A stretch of 64,000 bases of DNA from Paucimonas lemoignei (GCA_900475325.1 LS483371.1:3162001-3226000); one strand, 5' to 3'; shown: positions 26,158-35,767, numbered from the stretch's first letter. Program-made: numbers and translations. The notes: generated from the letters alone by a model not told the origin.

Positions 26158-26676
26158 ATGAGCAGCATCGAACGCCTGCAACCCCGGCATGCAGCCGCCT
26201 ATCGGGCCCTGATGCTGGAAGCCTACGCCCTTCATCCGGACGCCTTCACTTCGTCAGCCACGGAACGCGCGGCTTTGCCCCTTGCCTGGTGGGAGGCGCG
26301 CCTGAATGATCAGCCCGACGCACTGGAAGTGGTGCTCGCAGTGATCCACGACGAGACGATCATGGGCGTGGTCGGGCTGGCGTTCAATCAGCGGGAGAAG
26401 GCCCGGCATAAAGTCTCGCTGTTCGGCATGTACGTGCCCGACGCTTATCAACACCGCGGCCTGGGTCGCCAGTTGGTCAACGTCGCCCTGACCTGCGCCA
26501 GCCTGCGGCCTCAGGCGCGCTTGATCCAGCTGACCGTCAGCGAGCACAACCGTGCAGCTGTGCGGCTTTACGAGCAGAGCGGGTTTGTCCCCTTCGGGGT
26601 CGAACCGTTGGCAGTCGCGACAGGCGACGGCTTCATTTCAAAAGTCCACATGTGGCGACTACTGCCCAACGCCTGA
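26158..26676 (+). CDS. GNAT family N-acetyltransferase
   Basis: 172 aa with the GNAT fold. Motif A/acetyl-CoA loop is seen in LFGMYVPDAYQHRGLGRQLV (RGLGRQL as the QxxGxG/A-like loop, residues 93-112), and motif B in LTVSEHNRAAVRLYEQSGFV. The substrate is unknown. CGGAG precedes the ATG. The last 109 bp lie antisense to the 3' end of the convergent AraC-family gene. Confidence 0.88.
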   Translation: MSSIERLQPRHAAAYRALMLEAYALHPDAFTSSATERAALPLAWWEARLNDQPDALEVVLAVIHDETIMGVVGLAFNQREKARHKVSLFGMYVPDAYQHRGLGRQLVNVALTCASLRPQARLIQLTVSEHNRAAVRLYEQSGFVPFGVEPLAVATGDGFISKVHMWRLLPNA

Positions 26677-27107
26677 TAGCGCACGGTTGCGGCCTTGCGC
26701 TCGCGGCCGCGCCATGAGGCCGGGTTAGTGCCTTCGGTCTTGCTGAACATGTGGGAAAAATGCGCCTGATCGCAGAAGCCACATTCGGCGCTGATTTGAG
26801 TCAGCGTCAGGGCCGAAGTCTTGATCAGTTCCTTGGCCTGGCTGATGCGCTGCAGGCGAATCCAGTCCTGTGGCGAAAGGCCCATGCTGCGCTTGAAGGC
26901 CCGTGAAAAATGGCTGCGGGTCAGTGAGCAGGCTTCGGCCAGCAATGGCACCGATATCTTCTTGCCCAGATCCGCCTTGATCATCTGCTTGACCCGCTCC
27001 AGCCGCCAGTGCGACAGCCCGCCGACCACCGTCGCGCGATCATCAGGGCGTGGCTCAAGAGCGGGCTCGACATCATGCTCAGACCGGGCGACAGGTTGGT
27101 TTGGCAT
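26568..27107 (-). CDS. Small AraC-family transcriptional regulator
   Basis: About 179 aa from the ATG at 27107 (AAGG upstream); longer starts exist up to 27245. It is a DNA-binding domain with almost no effector domain: the two HTHs are in RVKQMIKADLGKKISVPLLA to WIRLQRISQAKELI and LTQISAECGFCDQAHFSHMF to NPASWRGRER. The last 40 or so residues are encoded antisense to the GNAT gene. Similar short AraC proteins occur in Pseudomonas next to GlxA regulators; here the glxA-like gene lies 148 bp upstream on the same strand. Confidence 0.8.
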   Translation of the reverse strand: MPNQPVARSEHDVEPALEPRPDDRATVVGGLSHWRLERVKQMIKADLGKKISVPLLAEACSLTRSHFSRAFKRSMGLSPQDWIRLQRISQAKELIKTSALTLTQISAECGFCDQAHFSHMFSKTEGTNPASWRGRERKAATVRYQALGSSRHMWTFEMKPSPVATANGSTPKGTNPLCS

Positions 27108-27255
27108 CACCCTATACCTTGCGAAAATTCGATGGCTTATCTTCGCAGGGATGGTTGGGCAGACAACCTTCACGAGGGGATCAGGACGGCCAATCCTGTG
27201 CGCAATACCGACAAATCCGCGCCCGCTGCCTGATGCAGGCAGCAAGGCGGGGTTT

Positions 27256-28206
27256 TCAGCCGAATTGCTGGCGGTATTGGCTGGGGGTCAGGCCAAGCCG
27301 GTCGCTGAACAGTGAGCGCATGTATCGCACGCTGCCAAAGCCACTGCGATGGGCCACGGTCTTGAGCGGCAGCGCGCTGGTTTCCAGCAGATTGCGCGCC
27401 CGATCCAGGCGTGCGTTCTGGATGAACTCCATGGGCGTCATGTTCACTTCGCGGCTGAAGACCCGGGCAAAATGCCGAGGGCTCATGGTCGCCATACAGG
27501 CCATGCGCTCGATACTGAACTCCTCCTCCAGATGTTCCAGCAGGTAGTTCTGCACCTTGGTAATGGCCGTCTCGTGAGTCGCAACGGTAGCGATCAACGG
27601 GCTGAACTGCGCCTGGCCACCCTGGCGCTTCATGACCACTAACAACACTTTGGCCACATCGAGGGCCACCTTGCGACCGTGATCGAGCTCGACGATCGAC
27701 AACGCCAGGTCAATGCCTGCCGTCACCCCACCGGAGGTCACCAGCCGCTCATCCCTGATATAAATCTGATCGGTCGTTACCTGAGCCAGCGGGAAGCCCT
27801 TGATCAGGCGCTCGGTGTAATGCCAATGGGTGGTTACCCGGCGGCCATCGAGCAAACCGGCCTTGCCCAGAATGAACGCACCGGTGCAGATCGAACCGTA
27901 AAGCCCGCTGCTCTGGGCAACGTGCTGCAGCCAGGACCAAAGCTTGGGATGATCGTCGTTGTAAGAACCCGGACCGCCCGGCACCAGTACCACGTCGTAC
28001 TGTTTTTCAGCCGTTTCAACCCAGAGGTCGGGCTGTACCGAAACGCCATTGGAGGCCCGCATGGCGCCGGGTTCGGTGCCGACGGTGGTGAGTGTGTAGT
28101 GCTTGTCCGTCGCCAGATAGCGGTTGGCAATGGAGAACACCTCCATAGGCCCGGCCATATCGAGCAGGAGGAAATCGGGAAAGAGGATGATTGCTACGGT
28201 TTTCAT
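27256..28206 (-). CDS. GlxA-family regulator (DJ-1/PfpI domain plus AraC HTH)
   Basis: 316 aa. The N-terminal DJ-1/PfpI (GATase1-like) domain covers about residues 1-180 (VAIILFPDFLLLDMAGPMEV, VVLVPGGPGSYNDD, SICTGAFILGKAGLLDGR with the nucleophile-elbow Cys, TSGGVTAGIDLAL). The C-terminal AraC domain covers residues 215-316 (FSIERMACMATMSPRHFARV; LETSALPLKTVAHRSGFGSV). The family senses small nitrogen compounds (for example GbdR, ArgR, CdhR in Pseudomonas). The effector and targets are not evident here. Confidence 0.9.
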   Translation of the reverse strand: MKTVAIILFPDFLLLDMAGPMEVFSIANRYLATDKHYTLTTVGTEPGAMRASNGVSVQPDLWVETAEKQYDVVLVPGGPGSYNDDHPKLWSWLQHVAQSSGLYGSICTGAFILGKAGLLDGRRVTTHWHYTERLIKGFPLAQVTTDQIYIRDERLVTSGGVTAGIDLALSIVELDHGRKVALDVAKVLLVVMKRQGGQAQFSPLIATVATHETAITKVQNYLLEHLEEEFSIERMACMATMSPRHFARVFSREVNMTPMEFIQNARLDRARNLLETSALPLKTVAHRSGFGSVRYMRSLFSDRLGLTPSQYRQQFG

Positions 28207-28337
28207 GGTTAGGCATCGTCAAATCAGCATAAAAGCGGTGGCGGTCATGGCTGCTTGTCGAAGACATCAATGCAATGACCTGGCGCATAGTACCGTTTTG
28301 CATGCCTCAGTCGGGGCGTTCCGGTTTTGTGGTGATC

Positions 28338-28373
28338 AACCCTGGGAACGCCACCTCGGCCGCTCCCAGGGTT
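28338..28373 (-). terminator. Probable terminator hairpin
   Basis: AACCCTGGGA and TCCCAGGGTT form a 10-bp stem just downstream of the DUF4174 gene. The T run (GGGTTTT) is on the plus-strand side, so termination of the minus-strand gene would rely on the stem. Confidence 0.5.
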
Positions 28374-28379
28374 TTCATG

Positions 28380-28919
28380 TCAATCCTCCAGCGCTTTCGG
28401 AGCTCCCTTCACCGCTTTACCGCCTTTGTCCGCCTTGCCAGGTTTAGCCTCGGGCTCTGGCGCTACCGGTACTGCCGGCGCCGTGGCGGCTTTCTCCTGA
28501 GCAGGCAACTGATCCACTGCACTGAACAGCTCCTTGATACCTATCGGCCCGGTCTGCTCAAGTTTTTTCTCGCCATCCTTGCCCACCAGAATCACCTTGG
28601 TACCTGTGCTGGCGCCCAGCTTCAGCTCGCGAATCAGCGCCATGGTCGGTTGCGCGTCGAGGTTCTTGCCGTCGCGCTGGCCCATGGTGTTGACCACGGT
28701 GTAGAGCACCATATTGCGCTCGTCGAAGCCTTTCTTGTTGTCCGGCTCGGCGATGGCTTTCTTCAGGTTGACCAGGGTTGGGTCCACGCTGCTGGGCGCG
28801 ATGATGATCAGTGCGCGGGCCTTGCCGCGGTCCTGGTTGAGGGGGCTGTCACTGTCGGCCGCGAATAACGGGCTTGCAGCGGCCAGCAAGGTGGCGATGG
28901 TCAATGACCGGATAAACAT
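28380..28919 (-). CDS. Secreted DUF4174-domain protein
   Basis: 179 aa from the ATG at 28919 (AAGGAG upstream), with a signal peptide (TIATLLAAASPLFA-ADS). The core LNQDRGKARALIIIAPSSVD, NMVLYTVVNTMGQRDGK and TKVILVGKDGEKKLEQTGPI resembles a thioredoxin-like DUF4174 domain with no CxxC. The C-terminus is a low-complexity Ala/Pro/Lys tail. Probably periplasmic; function unknown. Confidence 0.83.
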   Translation of the reverse strand: MFIRSLTIATLLAAASPLFAADSDSPLNQDRGKARALIIIAPSSVDPTLVNLKKAIAEPDNKKGFDERNMVLYTVVNTMGQRDGKNLDAQPTMALIRELKLGASTGTKVILVGKDGEKKLEQTGPIGIKELFSAVDQLPAQEKAATAPAVPVAPEPEAKPGKADKGGKAVKGAPKALED

Positions 28920-29042
28920 AAATGGCTCCTTCAAACTGGTTCGAGTTTTCGACGCCCTTTTCGGTGCTTTGTTCTAAGCGCTTGATTCTCAGCGGCTGCG
29001 CTCTAACGGGTATAGCTCAACAGCAAGGCCAGGCGCTGGTTT

Positions 29043-29366
29043 TCAGCGCTCGGTGGAAACCAGTTTCAGCCCGACGATGCCGGCCAGAATCAGCATGAAA
29101 CACAAGATGCGCAACACGCCACGATCCTCACCGAGGTACAGCATCCCATAGGTCGCGGTACCCACCGCGCCGATACCCACCCATACCGCGTAGGCCGTAC
29201 CCACCGGGATCGTGCGGGTCGCCTGCGACAGCAGATACATGCTCAGACAGATGAAAAACCCGCAGAACAGGCTTGGCCATAACCGGCTGAAACCCTCGGT
29301 ACGCGGCATGACGGCTGCATAAATGATCTCGCAGGCCCCTGCGAACAACAAAAACATCCAGCCCAT
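29043..29366 (-). CDS. SMR-family exporter, SugE/Gdx-like
   Basis: 107 aa with four hydrophobic helices. The essential Glu is in the first (AGACEIIYA). GFSRLWPSLF after TM1, and PVGTAYAVWVGIGAVGTATY in TM3, match SugE/Gdx guanidinium exporters more closely than EmrE drug pumps. It exchanges substrate for protons across the inner membrane as an antiparallel dimer. I looked for a guanidine riboswitch in the upstream 130 bp and did not recognise one. It is divergent from topB. Confidence 0.88.
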   Translation of the reverse strand: MGWMFLLFAGACEIIYAAVMPRTEGFSRLWPSLFCGFFICLSMYLLSQATRTIPVGTAYAVWVGIGAVGTATYGMLYLGEDRGVLRILCFMLILAGIVGLKLVSTER

Positions 29367-29561
29367 CCATCATCCTTAGCGTCGTGTGTAACCCAGTGTC
29401 TTTACAAAATAGCGGCGCCAGAACGTTCGATGCAAGGAGCGCTGCCCATGTGGCGCAATTTCCTACGCGCAAAGACTGTATATCCATCCACATAAAACTT
29501 GCCGAAAACGGCCTACGCCCGCATGCTGTGCGCCATCGACATCAAAAAACCGACGGTAACC

Positions 29562-31517
29562 ATGCGGCTGTTTCTGTGTGAAAAACCCTCCCAGGCAAAA
29601 GACATCGCCGCCGTGCTGGGCGCCAGCCGCCGGGGTGATGGCTGCTGGTTGGGGCCCAACGTCACCGTCACCTGGTGCATCGGCCACCTGCTGGAAACCG
29701 CGCCGCCGGACAGCTACGACGCCCGCTATAAACGCTGGGTACTCGAAGACCTGCCGATCATTCCGCAAAAATGGAAAATGCTGGTCAAACCCCGCACCGC
29801 CACCCAGTTCAAGGCCGTCAAACGCCTGTTGGGTGAAGCCTCGGAACTGGTCATTGCTACCGATGCTGATCGTGAAGGCGAGATGATCGCCCGGGAGCTG
29901 GTGGACCATTGCCGCTATCGCGGGCCGGTCCAGCGCTTGTGGCTGTCGGCACTGGATGAAGCCTCGATTCGCAAGGCGCTCAACTCGCTCAAATCGGGTG
30001 CAGAAACGTTCAGTCTTTACCATTCCGCATTGGGTCGTTCCCGGGCGGACTGGCTGATCGGCATGAACATGAGCCGCCTGTTCACTTTGCTCGGTCGGCA
30101 ATCCGGCTACCAGGGCGTGCTGCCGGTCGGCCGTGTGCAGACGCCCACCCTGCGGCTGGTAGTCGACCGTGACCGCAGCATCGCGGATTTCATCCCGGTG
30201 GCGTTCTGGGCCATTGATGTGCAATTGCTCCACGACGGTCAGCCCTTCATGGCCCAATGGCGTGCCAACCCCGACGTGTGCGATGACCAGGACCGCTGCC
30301 TCAACCAGACCACTGCGCAGCAGGCCGCCGAGGCCATCCGCAACGCTGGCAGCGCCACCTTGATCAAACTGCGCACCGAACGGGTTCGTGAAGTGGCACC
30401 ACTGCCCTTCGACCTGGGGACCTTGCAGGAAATCTGCTCGAAAAAACTCGGGCTCGGCGCCCAGGAAACTCTCGACATCGCTCAAGCGCTGTACGAAACC
30501 CATAAGCTGATCACCTACCCGCGCAGTGACTGCGGTTACCTGCCCGTCAGCCAGCACGGCGAAGCAGCCTCGATCATTGCCGCGCTTGGCCGTGCTGACC
30601 CGGCGCTTGCCGAGCTGCGTGGCCATCTGGATGCCAACCGACGCTCCCGGGCCTGGAATGACGCCAAAGTCAGCGCCCACCACGGCATCATCCCCACCGG
30701 TGCGGGTAAATCCCTGGAGCAACTGACGGGCAAACTTCGCGCGGTCTACACCTTGATCCGGGCGCGTTACCTGGCTCAGTTTCTGCCCAACCACGAGTTT
30801 GATCGCACCCAGGCCGACTTTGATTGCGCCGGCGAACAGCTGCGTGCGGTGGGCAAGCAAATCGTCGAGCCGGGCTGGAAACGCGCATTGCCTGAAGCGC
30901 TGGCTCCAGCCCAGGGCAAACAGGCTCCGGCTCCGCAACCTTTGCCAGCCTTGAAAGAGCGCGGTGAATACGCAGTGGGCAACGTAGCCCTCAAAGACCT
31001 CTGGACCCAACCTCCCAAGCCTTTCACTGAAGGTGACCTGATCAAGGCGATGAAGAACGTCGCGCGGCTGGTGCTGGACCCGGTACTCAAACAGAAACTC
31101 AAGGACACCACCGGCATCGGCACCGAAGCGACCCGCGCAGGCATCATTCAAGGCCTCCTGGATCGCGGCTATCTGACCAAGAACGGCAAAGCCCTCGGGG
31201 CGACGCCAGCGGCCTTCAGCCTGATCGATGCCGTGCCCAGGGCGATTGCCGATCCGGGTACCACGGCGATCTGGGAGCAGGCACTGGATATGGTCCAGAG
31301 CGGCGAGATGAGCCTTGAGGAATTCGTTGCCAAACAAGCGGCCTGGATGAGCAAGCAGGTCGCGCGATGCGCCGGTCTGCGCTTGACCATCAACGGCCCG
31401 GCAAGCCCGGCCGGAGTTGCGCCGCCCTGGAAAAAGCAGCGCAAGGCTGGCAAACGAAAAACTGCTGGCACTCCCGCCAAGACCCGGCGTACAACGAAAG
31501 CGGCGAGCAAGGCTTGA
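29562..31517 (+). CDS. topB: DNA topoisomerase III
   Basis: 651 aa, type IA topoisomerase. TOPRIM: MRLFLCEKPSQAKDIAAVLG and ATDADREGEMIARELVDH. The catalytic Tyr is in LITYPRSDCGYLP (about residue 327). GVLPVGRVQTPTLRLVVDRD and TTGIGTEATRAGIIQ are typical blocks. The C-terminus is a basic Lys/Arg/Ala tail (KKQRKAGKRKTAG) without zinc fingers. It decatenates single-stranded links, often with RecQ. I chose the ATG at 29562 because the family starts at MRLFLCEKPSQA; a 21-residue extension has no homology. Confidence 0.95.
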   Translation: MRLFLCEKPSQAKDIAAVLGASRRGDGCWLGPNVTVTWCIGHLLETAPPDSYDARYKRWVLEDLPIIPQKWKMLVKPRTATQFKAVKRLLGEASELVIATDADREGEMIARELVDHCRYRGPVQRLWLSALDEASIRKALNSLKSGAETFSLYHSALGRSRADWLIGMNMSRLFTLLGRQSGYQGVLPVGRVQTPTLRLVVDRDRSIADFIPVAFWAIDVQLLHDGQPFMAQWRANPDVCDDQDRCLNQTTAQQAAEAIRNAGSATLIKLRTERVREVAPLPFDLGTLQEICSKKLGLGAQETLDIAQALYETHKLITYPRSDCGYLPVSQHGEAASIIAALGRADPALAELRGHLDANRRSRAWNDAKVSAHHGIIPTGAGKSLEQLTGKLRAVYTLIRARYLAQFLPNHEFDRTQADFDCAGEQLRAVGKQIVEPGWKRALPEALAPAQGKQAPAPQPLPALKERGEYAVGNVALKDLWTQPPKPFTEGDLIKAMKNVARLVLDPVLKQKLKDTTGIGTEATRAGIIQGLLDRGYLTKNGKALGATPAAFSLIDAVPRAIADPGTTAIWEQALDMVQSGEMSLEEFVAKQAAWMSKQVARCAGLRLTINGPASPAGVAPPWKKQRKAGKRKTAGTPAKTRRTTKAASKA

Positions 31518-31568
31518 GCCTGACCTTGATGGTCTGCTCAGCGCGCAGTTGACGCCCCCATCAATCAT

Positions 31569-31600
31569 CGGTTGAATGAGCCGCCCGCTCATTTCAACCG
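31569..31600. terminator. Hairpin downstream of topB
   Basis: CGGTTGAATGAGC and GCTCATTTCAACCG pair with a single bulge around a 5-nt loop. There is no T run, so it may terminate weakly in either direction. The rest of the 294-bp gap up to ppnN shows no clear gene. Confidence 0.5.
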
Positions 31601-31811
31601 AGCGCCGTCAATCAACTCGGACAGGGAGGTAGGGATACACAGGTTTTTGTCGGCGAATTCGCCATCGTGGTGCTGGCTCGCGCCCCCCGATGATGATGCC
31701 GCGACACGTGCCCGGTGCGACCGCTGTGGCTCTATCCACGGTCGACCAGGGCCTCACTATCAAATGCGTCAGTGCCCGATTGGCCTGGCAGCATTTTTCA
31801 AGGAATCAAGA

Positions 31812-33185
31812 ATGTCCCAACGCCAAGTCATCAATGCTTCGGTCAGTCCGAAGGGTAGTCTCGAAACACTGTCCCAGCGTGAAGTCCAGCAACTCAGTGC
31901 TGCCGGTTCAGGCAGCATCTACACCCTGTTCCGCCAGTGTGCGCTGGCGATTCTCAACACTGGCGCGCACGTTGATAACGCCAAGACCATCCTCGAAGCG
32001 TACGAAAGCTTCGAAGTGCGTATCCATCAGCAGGATCGCGGCGTTCGCCTTGAACTGCTCAACGCCCCGGCCGATGCGTTCGTCGACGGCGAAATGATTG
32101 CCAGCACCCGGGAGATGCTGTTCAGCGCCCTGCGCGACATCGTCTACACCGAAAGCGAGCTGGACAGCCAGCGTATCGATCTCGAAAGCTCCCAGGGCAT
32201 CACCGACTACGTGTTCCACCTGTTGCGCAACGCTCGCACCCTGCGCCCCGGCCTTGAGCCGAAGATGGTGGTCTGCTGGGGCGGGCATTCGATCAACACC
32301 GAAGAATACAAGTACACCAAGAAAGTCGGCCATGAGCTGGGCCTGCGCAGCCTGGATATCTGCACCGGCTGTGGCCCCGGCGTCATGAAAGGCCCGATGA
32401 AAGGCGCCACCATCGCTCACGCCAAGCAGCGCATCAATGCCGGTCGTTACCTGGGGCTCACCGAGCCAGGCATCATCGCCGCCGAAGCGCCGAACCCGAT
32501 CGTCAACGAGCTGGTGATCCTGCCTGACATCGAAAAACGCCTTGAAGCCTTTGTACGGGTCGGCCACGGCATCATCATCTTCCCGGGCGGCGCGGGCACG
32601 GCTGAAGAGTTCCTGTATCTGCTGGGGATCCTGATGCACCCGGATAACCATGACCTGCCCTTCCCGGTCATTCTCACCGGGCCCAAGAGTGCCGCGCCTT
32701 ATCTGCAGCAGTTGCACGCCTTTGTGGGCGCCACCCTGGGTGAAGCGGCCCACAAGCACTACACGATCATCATTGATGACCCAACCGAAGTGGCGCGGGA
32801 AATGACCGCAGGGCTCAAGACCGTCAAACAGTTCCGCCGTGAACGTAACGATGCCTTTCACTTCAACTGGCTGCTCAAGATTGACGAAGGCTTCCAGCGT
32901 CCGTTCGATCCGACCCACGAGAACATGGCCAGCCTGCAGCTGAGCCGCACCTTGCCGCCTCACCAGTTGGCGGCGAATCTGCGTCGGGCGTTTTCCGGGA
33001 TTGTGGCGGGCAACGTCAAAGACAAAGGCATCCGCCTGATTGAAGAACACGGGCCCTATGAGATCCATGGAGATGCAGAAATCATGCAGCCTCTGGACCG
33101 TCTGCTGCATGCCTTCGTCGAGCAGCACCGCATGAAGCTGCCGGGTGGCGCAGCGTATGTGCCGTGTTATCGCGTGGTGAAGTGA
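31812..33185 (+). CDS. ppnN: Pyrimidine/purine nucleotide 5'-monophosphate nucleosidase PpnN (LOG family)
   Basis: 457 aa. The central LOG domain carries the signature region GCGPGVMKGPMKGATIAHAK and FPGGAGTAEEFLYLLGIL (PGGxGTxxE, the nucleotide/phosphoribosyl site). The N-terminal DUF4478-type and C-terminal DUF3412-type regions match E. coli PpnN/YgdH in order and size. It cleaves nucleoside monophosphates to base plus ribose 5-phosphate; the E. coli enzyme is stimulated by (p)ppGpp. The start at 31812 has AAGGAATCAAG upstream. Longer upstream starts are not supported by family length. Confidence 0.93.
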   Translation: MSQRQVINASVSPKGSLETLSQREVQQLSAAGSGSIYTLFRQCALAILNTGAHVDNAKTILEAYESFEVRIHQQDRGVRLELLNAPADAFVDGEMIASTREMLFSALRDIVYTESELDSQRIDLESSQGITDYVFHLLRNARTLRPGLEPKMVVCWGGHSINTEEYKYTKKVGHELGLRSLDICTGCGPGVMKGPMKGATIAHAKQRINAGRYLGLTEPGIIAAEAPNPIVNELVILPDIEKRLEAFVRVGHGIIIFPGGAGTAEEFLYLLGILMHPDNHDLPFPVILTGPKSAAPYLQQLHAFVGATLGEAAHKHYTIIIDDPTEVAREMTAGLKTVKQFRRERNDAFHFNWLLKIDEGFQRPFDPTHENMASLQLSRTLPPHQLAANLRRAFSGIVAGNVKDKGIRLIEEHGPYEIHGDAEIMQPLDRLLHAFVEQHRMKLPGGAAYVPCYRVVK

Positions 33186-33203
33186 TAGTCGATCAGAGGC
33201 ATT

Positions 33204-33276
33204 TGTAGGAGCTGCCGAAGGCTGCGATAGCAGTATTACTGACACACCGTCATTCGCAGCCTGCGGCAGCTCTCAT
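33204..33276. repeat. REP inverted pair, GGAGCTGCCGAAGGCT family
   Basis: TAGGAGCTGCCGAAGGCTGC and its inverted partner (ATTCGCAGCCTGCGGCAGCT) directly follow ppnN. Confidence 0.82.
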
Positions 33277-33313
33277 CAAACATAAAATAACTATCTGAAT
33301 TGTAATAATTTTT

Positions 33314-33405
33314 TGTGGGAGCGAGCTTGCTCGCGAAGAGGCCGGTACGCCCGATATATCTCTGTGGGCAGGAACATTGCTTTCGCGAGCAAGCTCGCTC
33401 CCACA
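33314..33405. repeat. REPIN variant, GAGCGAGCTTGCTCGC arms
   Basis: Inverted arms begin TGTGGGAGCGAGCTTGCTCG. The stem is changed compared with the GAATTCATTC family but is self-complementary again, so it is a sub-family with compensatory stem changes. It lies between ppnN and the aminotransferase gene. Confidence 0.86.
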
Positions 33406-33463
33406 GGTTCTGTGTTTGCTGCGCGACAGCGCGGCGTCTGGACGACGTGGGCACTCCTACTAT

Positions 33464-34705
33464 TCATACCGGCAAAGCCTTGCGTACATCAGCCATCACC
33501 GCATCACGCTCACCACTCCACCCAATCCCCGTACACGACGCCAGCGTCCGGCATACCCCCATCACGATGGCATCCACCTCTCGTTCATCAATGGTCAAGG
33601 GTGGCAACAGGCGGATGGTCTTGCCCCGTGTGATGTTGATCAGCACCCCGTGATCCCGTGCCGCATAGAGCGCCAGATCCGGCAGCGGCCGGGTCAGCTC
33701 GATGCCAATCATCAGGCCTTTGCCACGGATCGCCAGCACATCCGGGTGCTCGCTCAGTTTCGCCCGCAATCCGGCCAATAACCGCTCGCCCTGCAGCCGG
33801 GCATTTACCAGCAATCCCTCCTCCTGAATAATGTCGAGCACGGTGCACCCCACGCGACAGGCCATCGGGTTGCCGCCAAAGGTGCTGCCATGGCTACCCG
33901 GCGTGAACAGCTCTGCAGCCTTGCCCCTGGCCAGGCACGCGCCGATGGGCATGCCATTGCCCAGGCCTTTGGCGAGGGTCATGACATCGGGCACGATGCC
34001 TTCATGCTGGAAGGCAAACCACTGGCCAGTCCGGCCCATGCCGGTCTGGATCTCGTCGAGCATCAACAGCCAACCCCGCCGACTGCACCGTTCGCGCACT
34101 GCTTTCAAAAAACCTGGCGGCGCCAGTTGTACACCGGCTTCCCCCTGAATCGGCTCCATCAACACTGCCGTAATCCGGTGGCCGTAGGTCTTGCAGGCTT
34201 TGTCCAGCGCGGCCAGATCACCAAACGGCACCTTGAGAAAGTCACCGGGCAAGGAGTTGAACCCCAACCTGACCGCCGGGCCATCACTGGCTGACAAGGT
34301 ACCCAGCGTGCGTCCGTGAAAGGCATTTTCCATGACCACCACCAAAGGGTGTTCGACCCCTTTGTGCCAGGCGTACAGCCGGGCAATTTTCAACGCGGTT
34401 TCGTTGGCCTCGGCCCCGGAGTTATTGAAAAAGGCCCGCTCCATGCCAGACAACGCGGTCAATTTGCCGGCCAGCCGGGCTTGCCATTCGATGGTGTACA
34501 GGTTGGAGGTATGCATCAGCAGCCCGGCCTGCTCGCTGATCGCGGCCACCACTTTGGGGTGCGAATGCCCAACGTTGGTGACCGCCACGCCTGCTACGGC
34601 ATCCAGATATTCGCGCCCTTGCACATCCCACAAGCGCGCGCCCAGACCACGAACGAAACTCAGTGGCAGGGGTTTGTAAGTGTTCATCAGGCAATGGGCG
34701 GTCAT
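33464..34705 (-). CDS. Class III PLP aminotransferase, acetylornithine aminotransferase-like
   Basis: 413 aa. N-terminal [20 protein letters not shown], the PLP region [64 protein letters not shown] and the Schiff-base Lys in [14 protein letters not shown] match the ArgD/AruC group. It would transfer amino groups between (acetyl)ornithine-like substrates and 2-oxoglutarate. It stands outside any arginine operon, so it may be a catabolic paralogue. The ATG at 34705 has GGAG 9 nt upstream, better than the ATG at 34720. It is divergent from a LysR gene that may control it. Confidence 0.9.
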   Translation of the reverse strand: MTAHCLMNTYKPLPLSFVRGLGARLWDVQGREYLDAVAGVAVTNVGHSHPKVVAAISEQAGLLMHTSNLYTIEWQARLAGKLTALSGMERAFFNNSGAEANETALKIARLYAWHKGVEHPLVVVMENAFHGRTLGTLSASDGPAVRLGFNSLPGDFLKVPFGDLAALDKACKTYGHRITAVLMEPIQGEAGVQLAPPGFLKAVRERCSRRGWLLMLDEIQTGMGRTGQWFAFQHEGIVPDVMTLAKGLGNGMPIGACLARGKAAELFTPGSHGSTFGGNPMACRVGCTVLDIIQEEGLLVNARLQGERLLAGLRAKLSEHPDVLAIRGKGLMIGIELTRPLPDLALYAARDHGVLINITRGKTIRLLPPLTIDEREVDAIVMGVCRTLASCTGIGWSGERDAVMADVRKALPV

Positions 34706-34808
34706 GGTGTGAAACTCCATCGTGGGGCGTTGTTTTTTCCAGTATCGTTAGCCACCTGTGCTGGATAAACAGCCAATCCCTTCAATGATTTTAAAGTCAG
34801 GCTTGATA

Positions 34809-35714
34809 ATGGACTTACTGCAGGCGATGTCCGTGTTCGTCAAAGTCGTTGAAACCGGCAGCATGACGGCCGCCGCGCTGGAATGCGGCATGTCGACGAC
34901 CATGGTCGGTAACCACCTGCGCAGCCTGGAGCAGCGACTGGGTGTCAGCCTGCTCAAACGCACGACCCGCCGTCAGGGCCTCACCGAATTCGGCAGCACC
35001 TATTACCAACGCTGTGTGGACGTTCTGGCACTGGTGGCCGATTCCGAGCAGTTGGCGGCGCAGTCTCAGGACACGCCCCAAGGCACCTTGCGAATCACGG
35101 CGCCCTTTACCTTCGGCTCCGAAAGCCTGGCGCCCGCCTTGAGCGAGTTCATCCGCCGCTACCCGCAGATCAAGCTGGACATTGTCTGGAGCAATGAGCG
35201 CATGGACCTCATCGGTCAGGGCTTCGATGCGGCGATCCGTCTCGGGCCGGTGCACACCTCAAGCCTGATCGCACGGCCGCTGGTGGATTACACCTTGACC
35301 CTGTGCGCAGCGCCGTCTTATCTGCAACAGCGAGGGACTCCCCAAGAGCCCATGGACTTGCAGCACCACGACTGCCTGGCGTTCGCCTACCCGGCCGGAG
35401 ATGACTGGAGTGCCGCAGAGAAGCACTGGCGCTTGACCGGCCATGACGGCGAGGTGCTGGTCCCGGTCAGCGGGCCGATTACCATGAACACCTCGGCGGG
35501 GCTGCATAAGGCGGCACGTGCGGGAGCAGGCATCGTAATGATGCCGGACGCTCTGGTGGACGAAGACCTCCAAAGCGGCAGGCTGGTGGCGCTGTTGCCG
35601 GAGTACCGGTTACCGTGTCGGCCAATGCATCTGCTCTACCCACAGGATCGCTACCGATCGCCGAAACTGCGCAGTTTTGTCGACTTTGTGATGGAGTTGT
35701 GGGGCAGGCCTTAG
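34809..35714 (+). CDS. LysR-family transcriptional regulator
   Basis: 301 aa. The winged HTH is at residues 1-60 (MDLLQAMSVFVKVVETGSMT, AAALECGMSTTMVGNHLRSL). The LysR effector-binding domain follows (TLRITAPFTFGSESLAPALS; LIGQGFDAAIRLG; GAGIVMMPDALVDEDLQSGR). It is of the CrgA/AaeR-like subgroup that often represses neighbouring redox genes. It is divergent from the aminotransferase across 103 bp, its most likely target. Confidence 0.92.
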   Translation: MDLLQAMSVFVKVVETGSMTAAALECGMSTTMVGNHLRSLEQRLGVSLLKRTTRRQGLTEFGSTYYQRCVDVLALVADSEQLAAQSQDTPQGTLRITAPFTFGSESLAPALSEFIRRYPQIKLDIVWSNERMDLIGQGFDAAIRLGPVHTSSLIARPLVDYTLTLCAAPSYLQQRGTPQEPMDLQHHDCLAFAYPAGDDWSAAEKHWRLTGHDGEVLVPVSGPITMNTSAGLHKAARAGAGIVMMPDALVDEDLQSGRLVALLPEYRLPCRPMHLLYPQDRYRSPKLRSFVDFVMELWGRP

Positions 35715-35715
35715 G

Positions 35716-35766
35716 TGTCTGATACCGCTGTTCGCAGCCCTCGTAACCTCGGTCAGCTCCTTGTAT
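35716..35766. repeat. REP half-site next to structured repeat B
   Basis: TTCGCAGCCCTCGTAACCTC-GGTCAGCTCC is a single arm of the GGAGCTGCC REP family. It abuts element B; the same REP arm abuts the right side of element C in the mirror position. Confidence 0.7.
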
Positions 35767-35767
35767 G

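Noticed and set aside
29367..29498. Guanidine riboswitch upstream of the SMR exporter
   Set aside because: I looked for the paired ACGR loops of the type II form and the type I/III cores and did not find them.
29463..31592. Long minus-strand open frame opposite topB
   Set aside because: Shadow frame; topB has full type IA topoisomerase motifs.
31600..31740. Possible decayed minus-strand reading frame between topB and ppnN
   Set aside because: A protein-like stretch of about 45 codons ends at the hairpin, but it has no usable start codon and no recognised relative.
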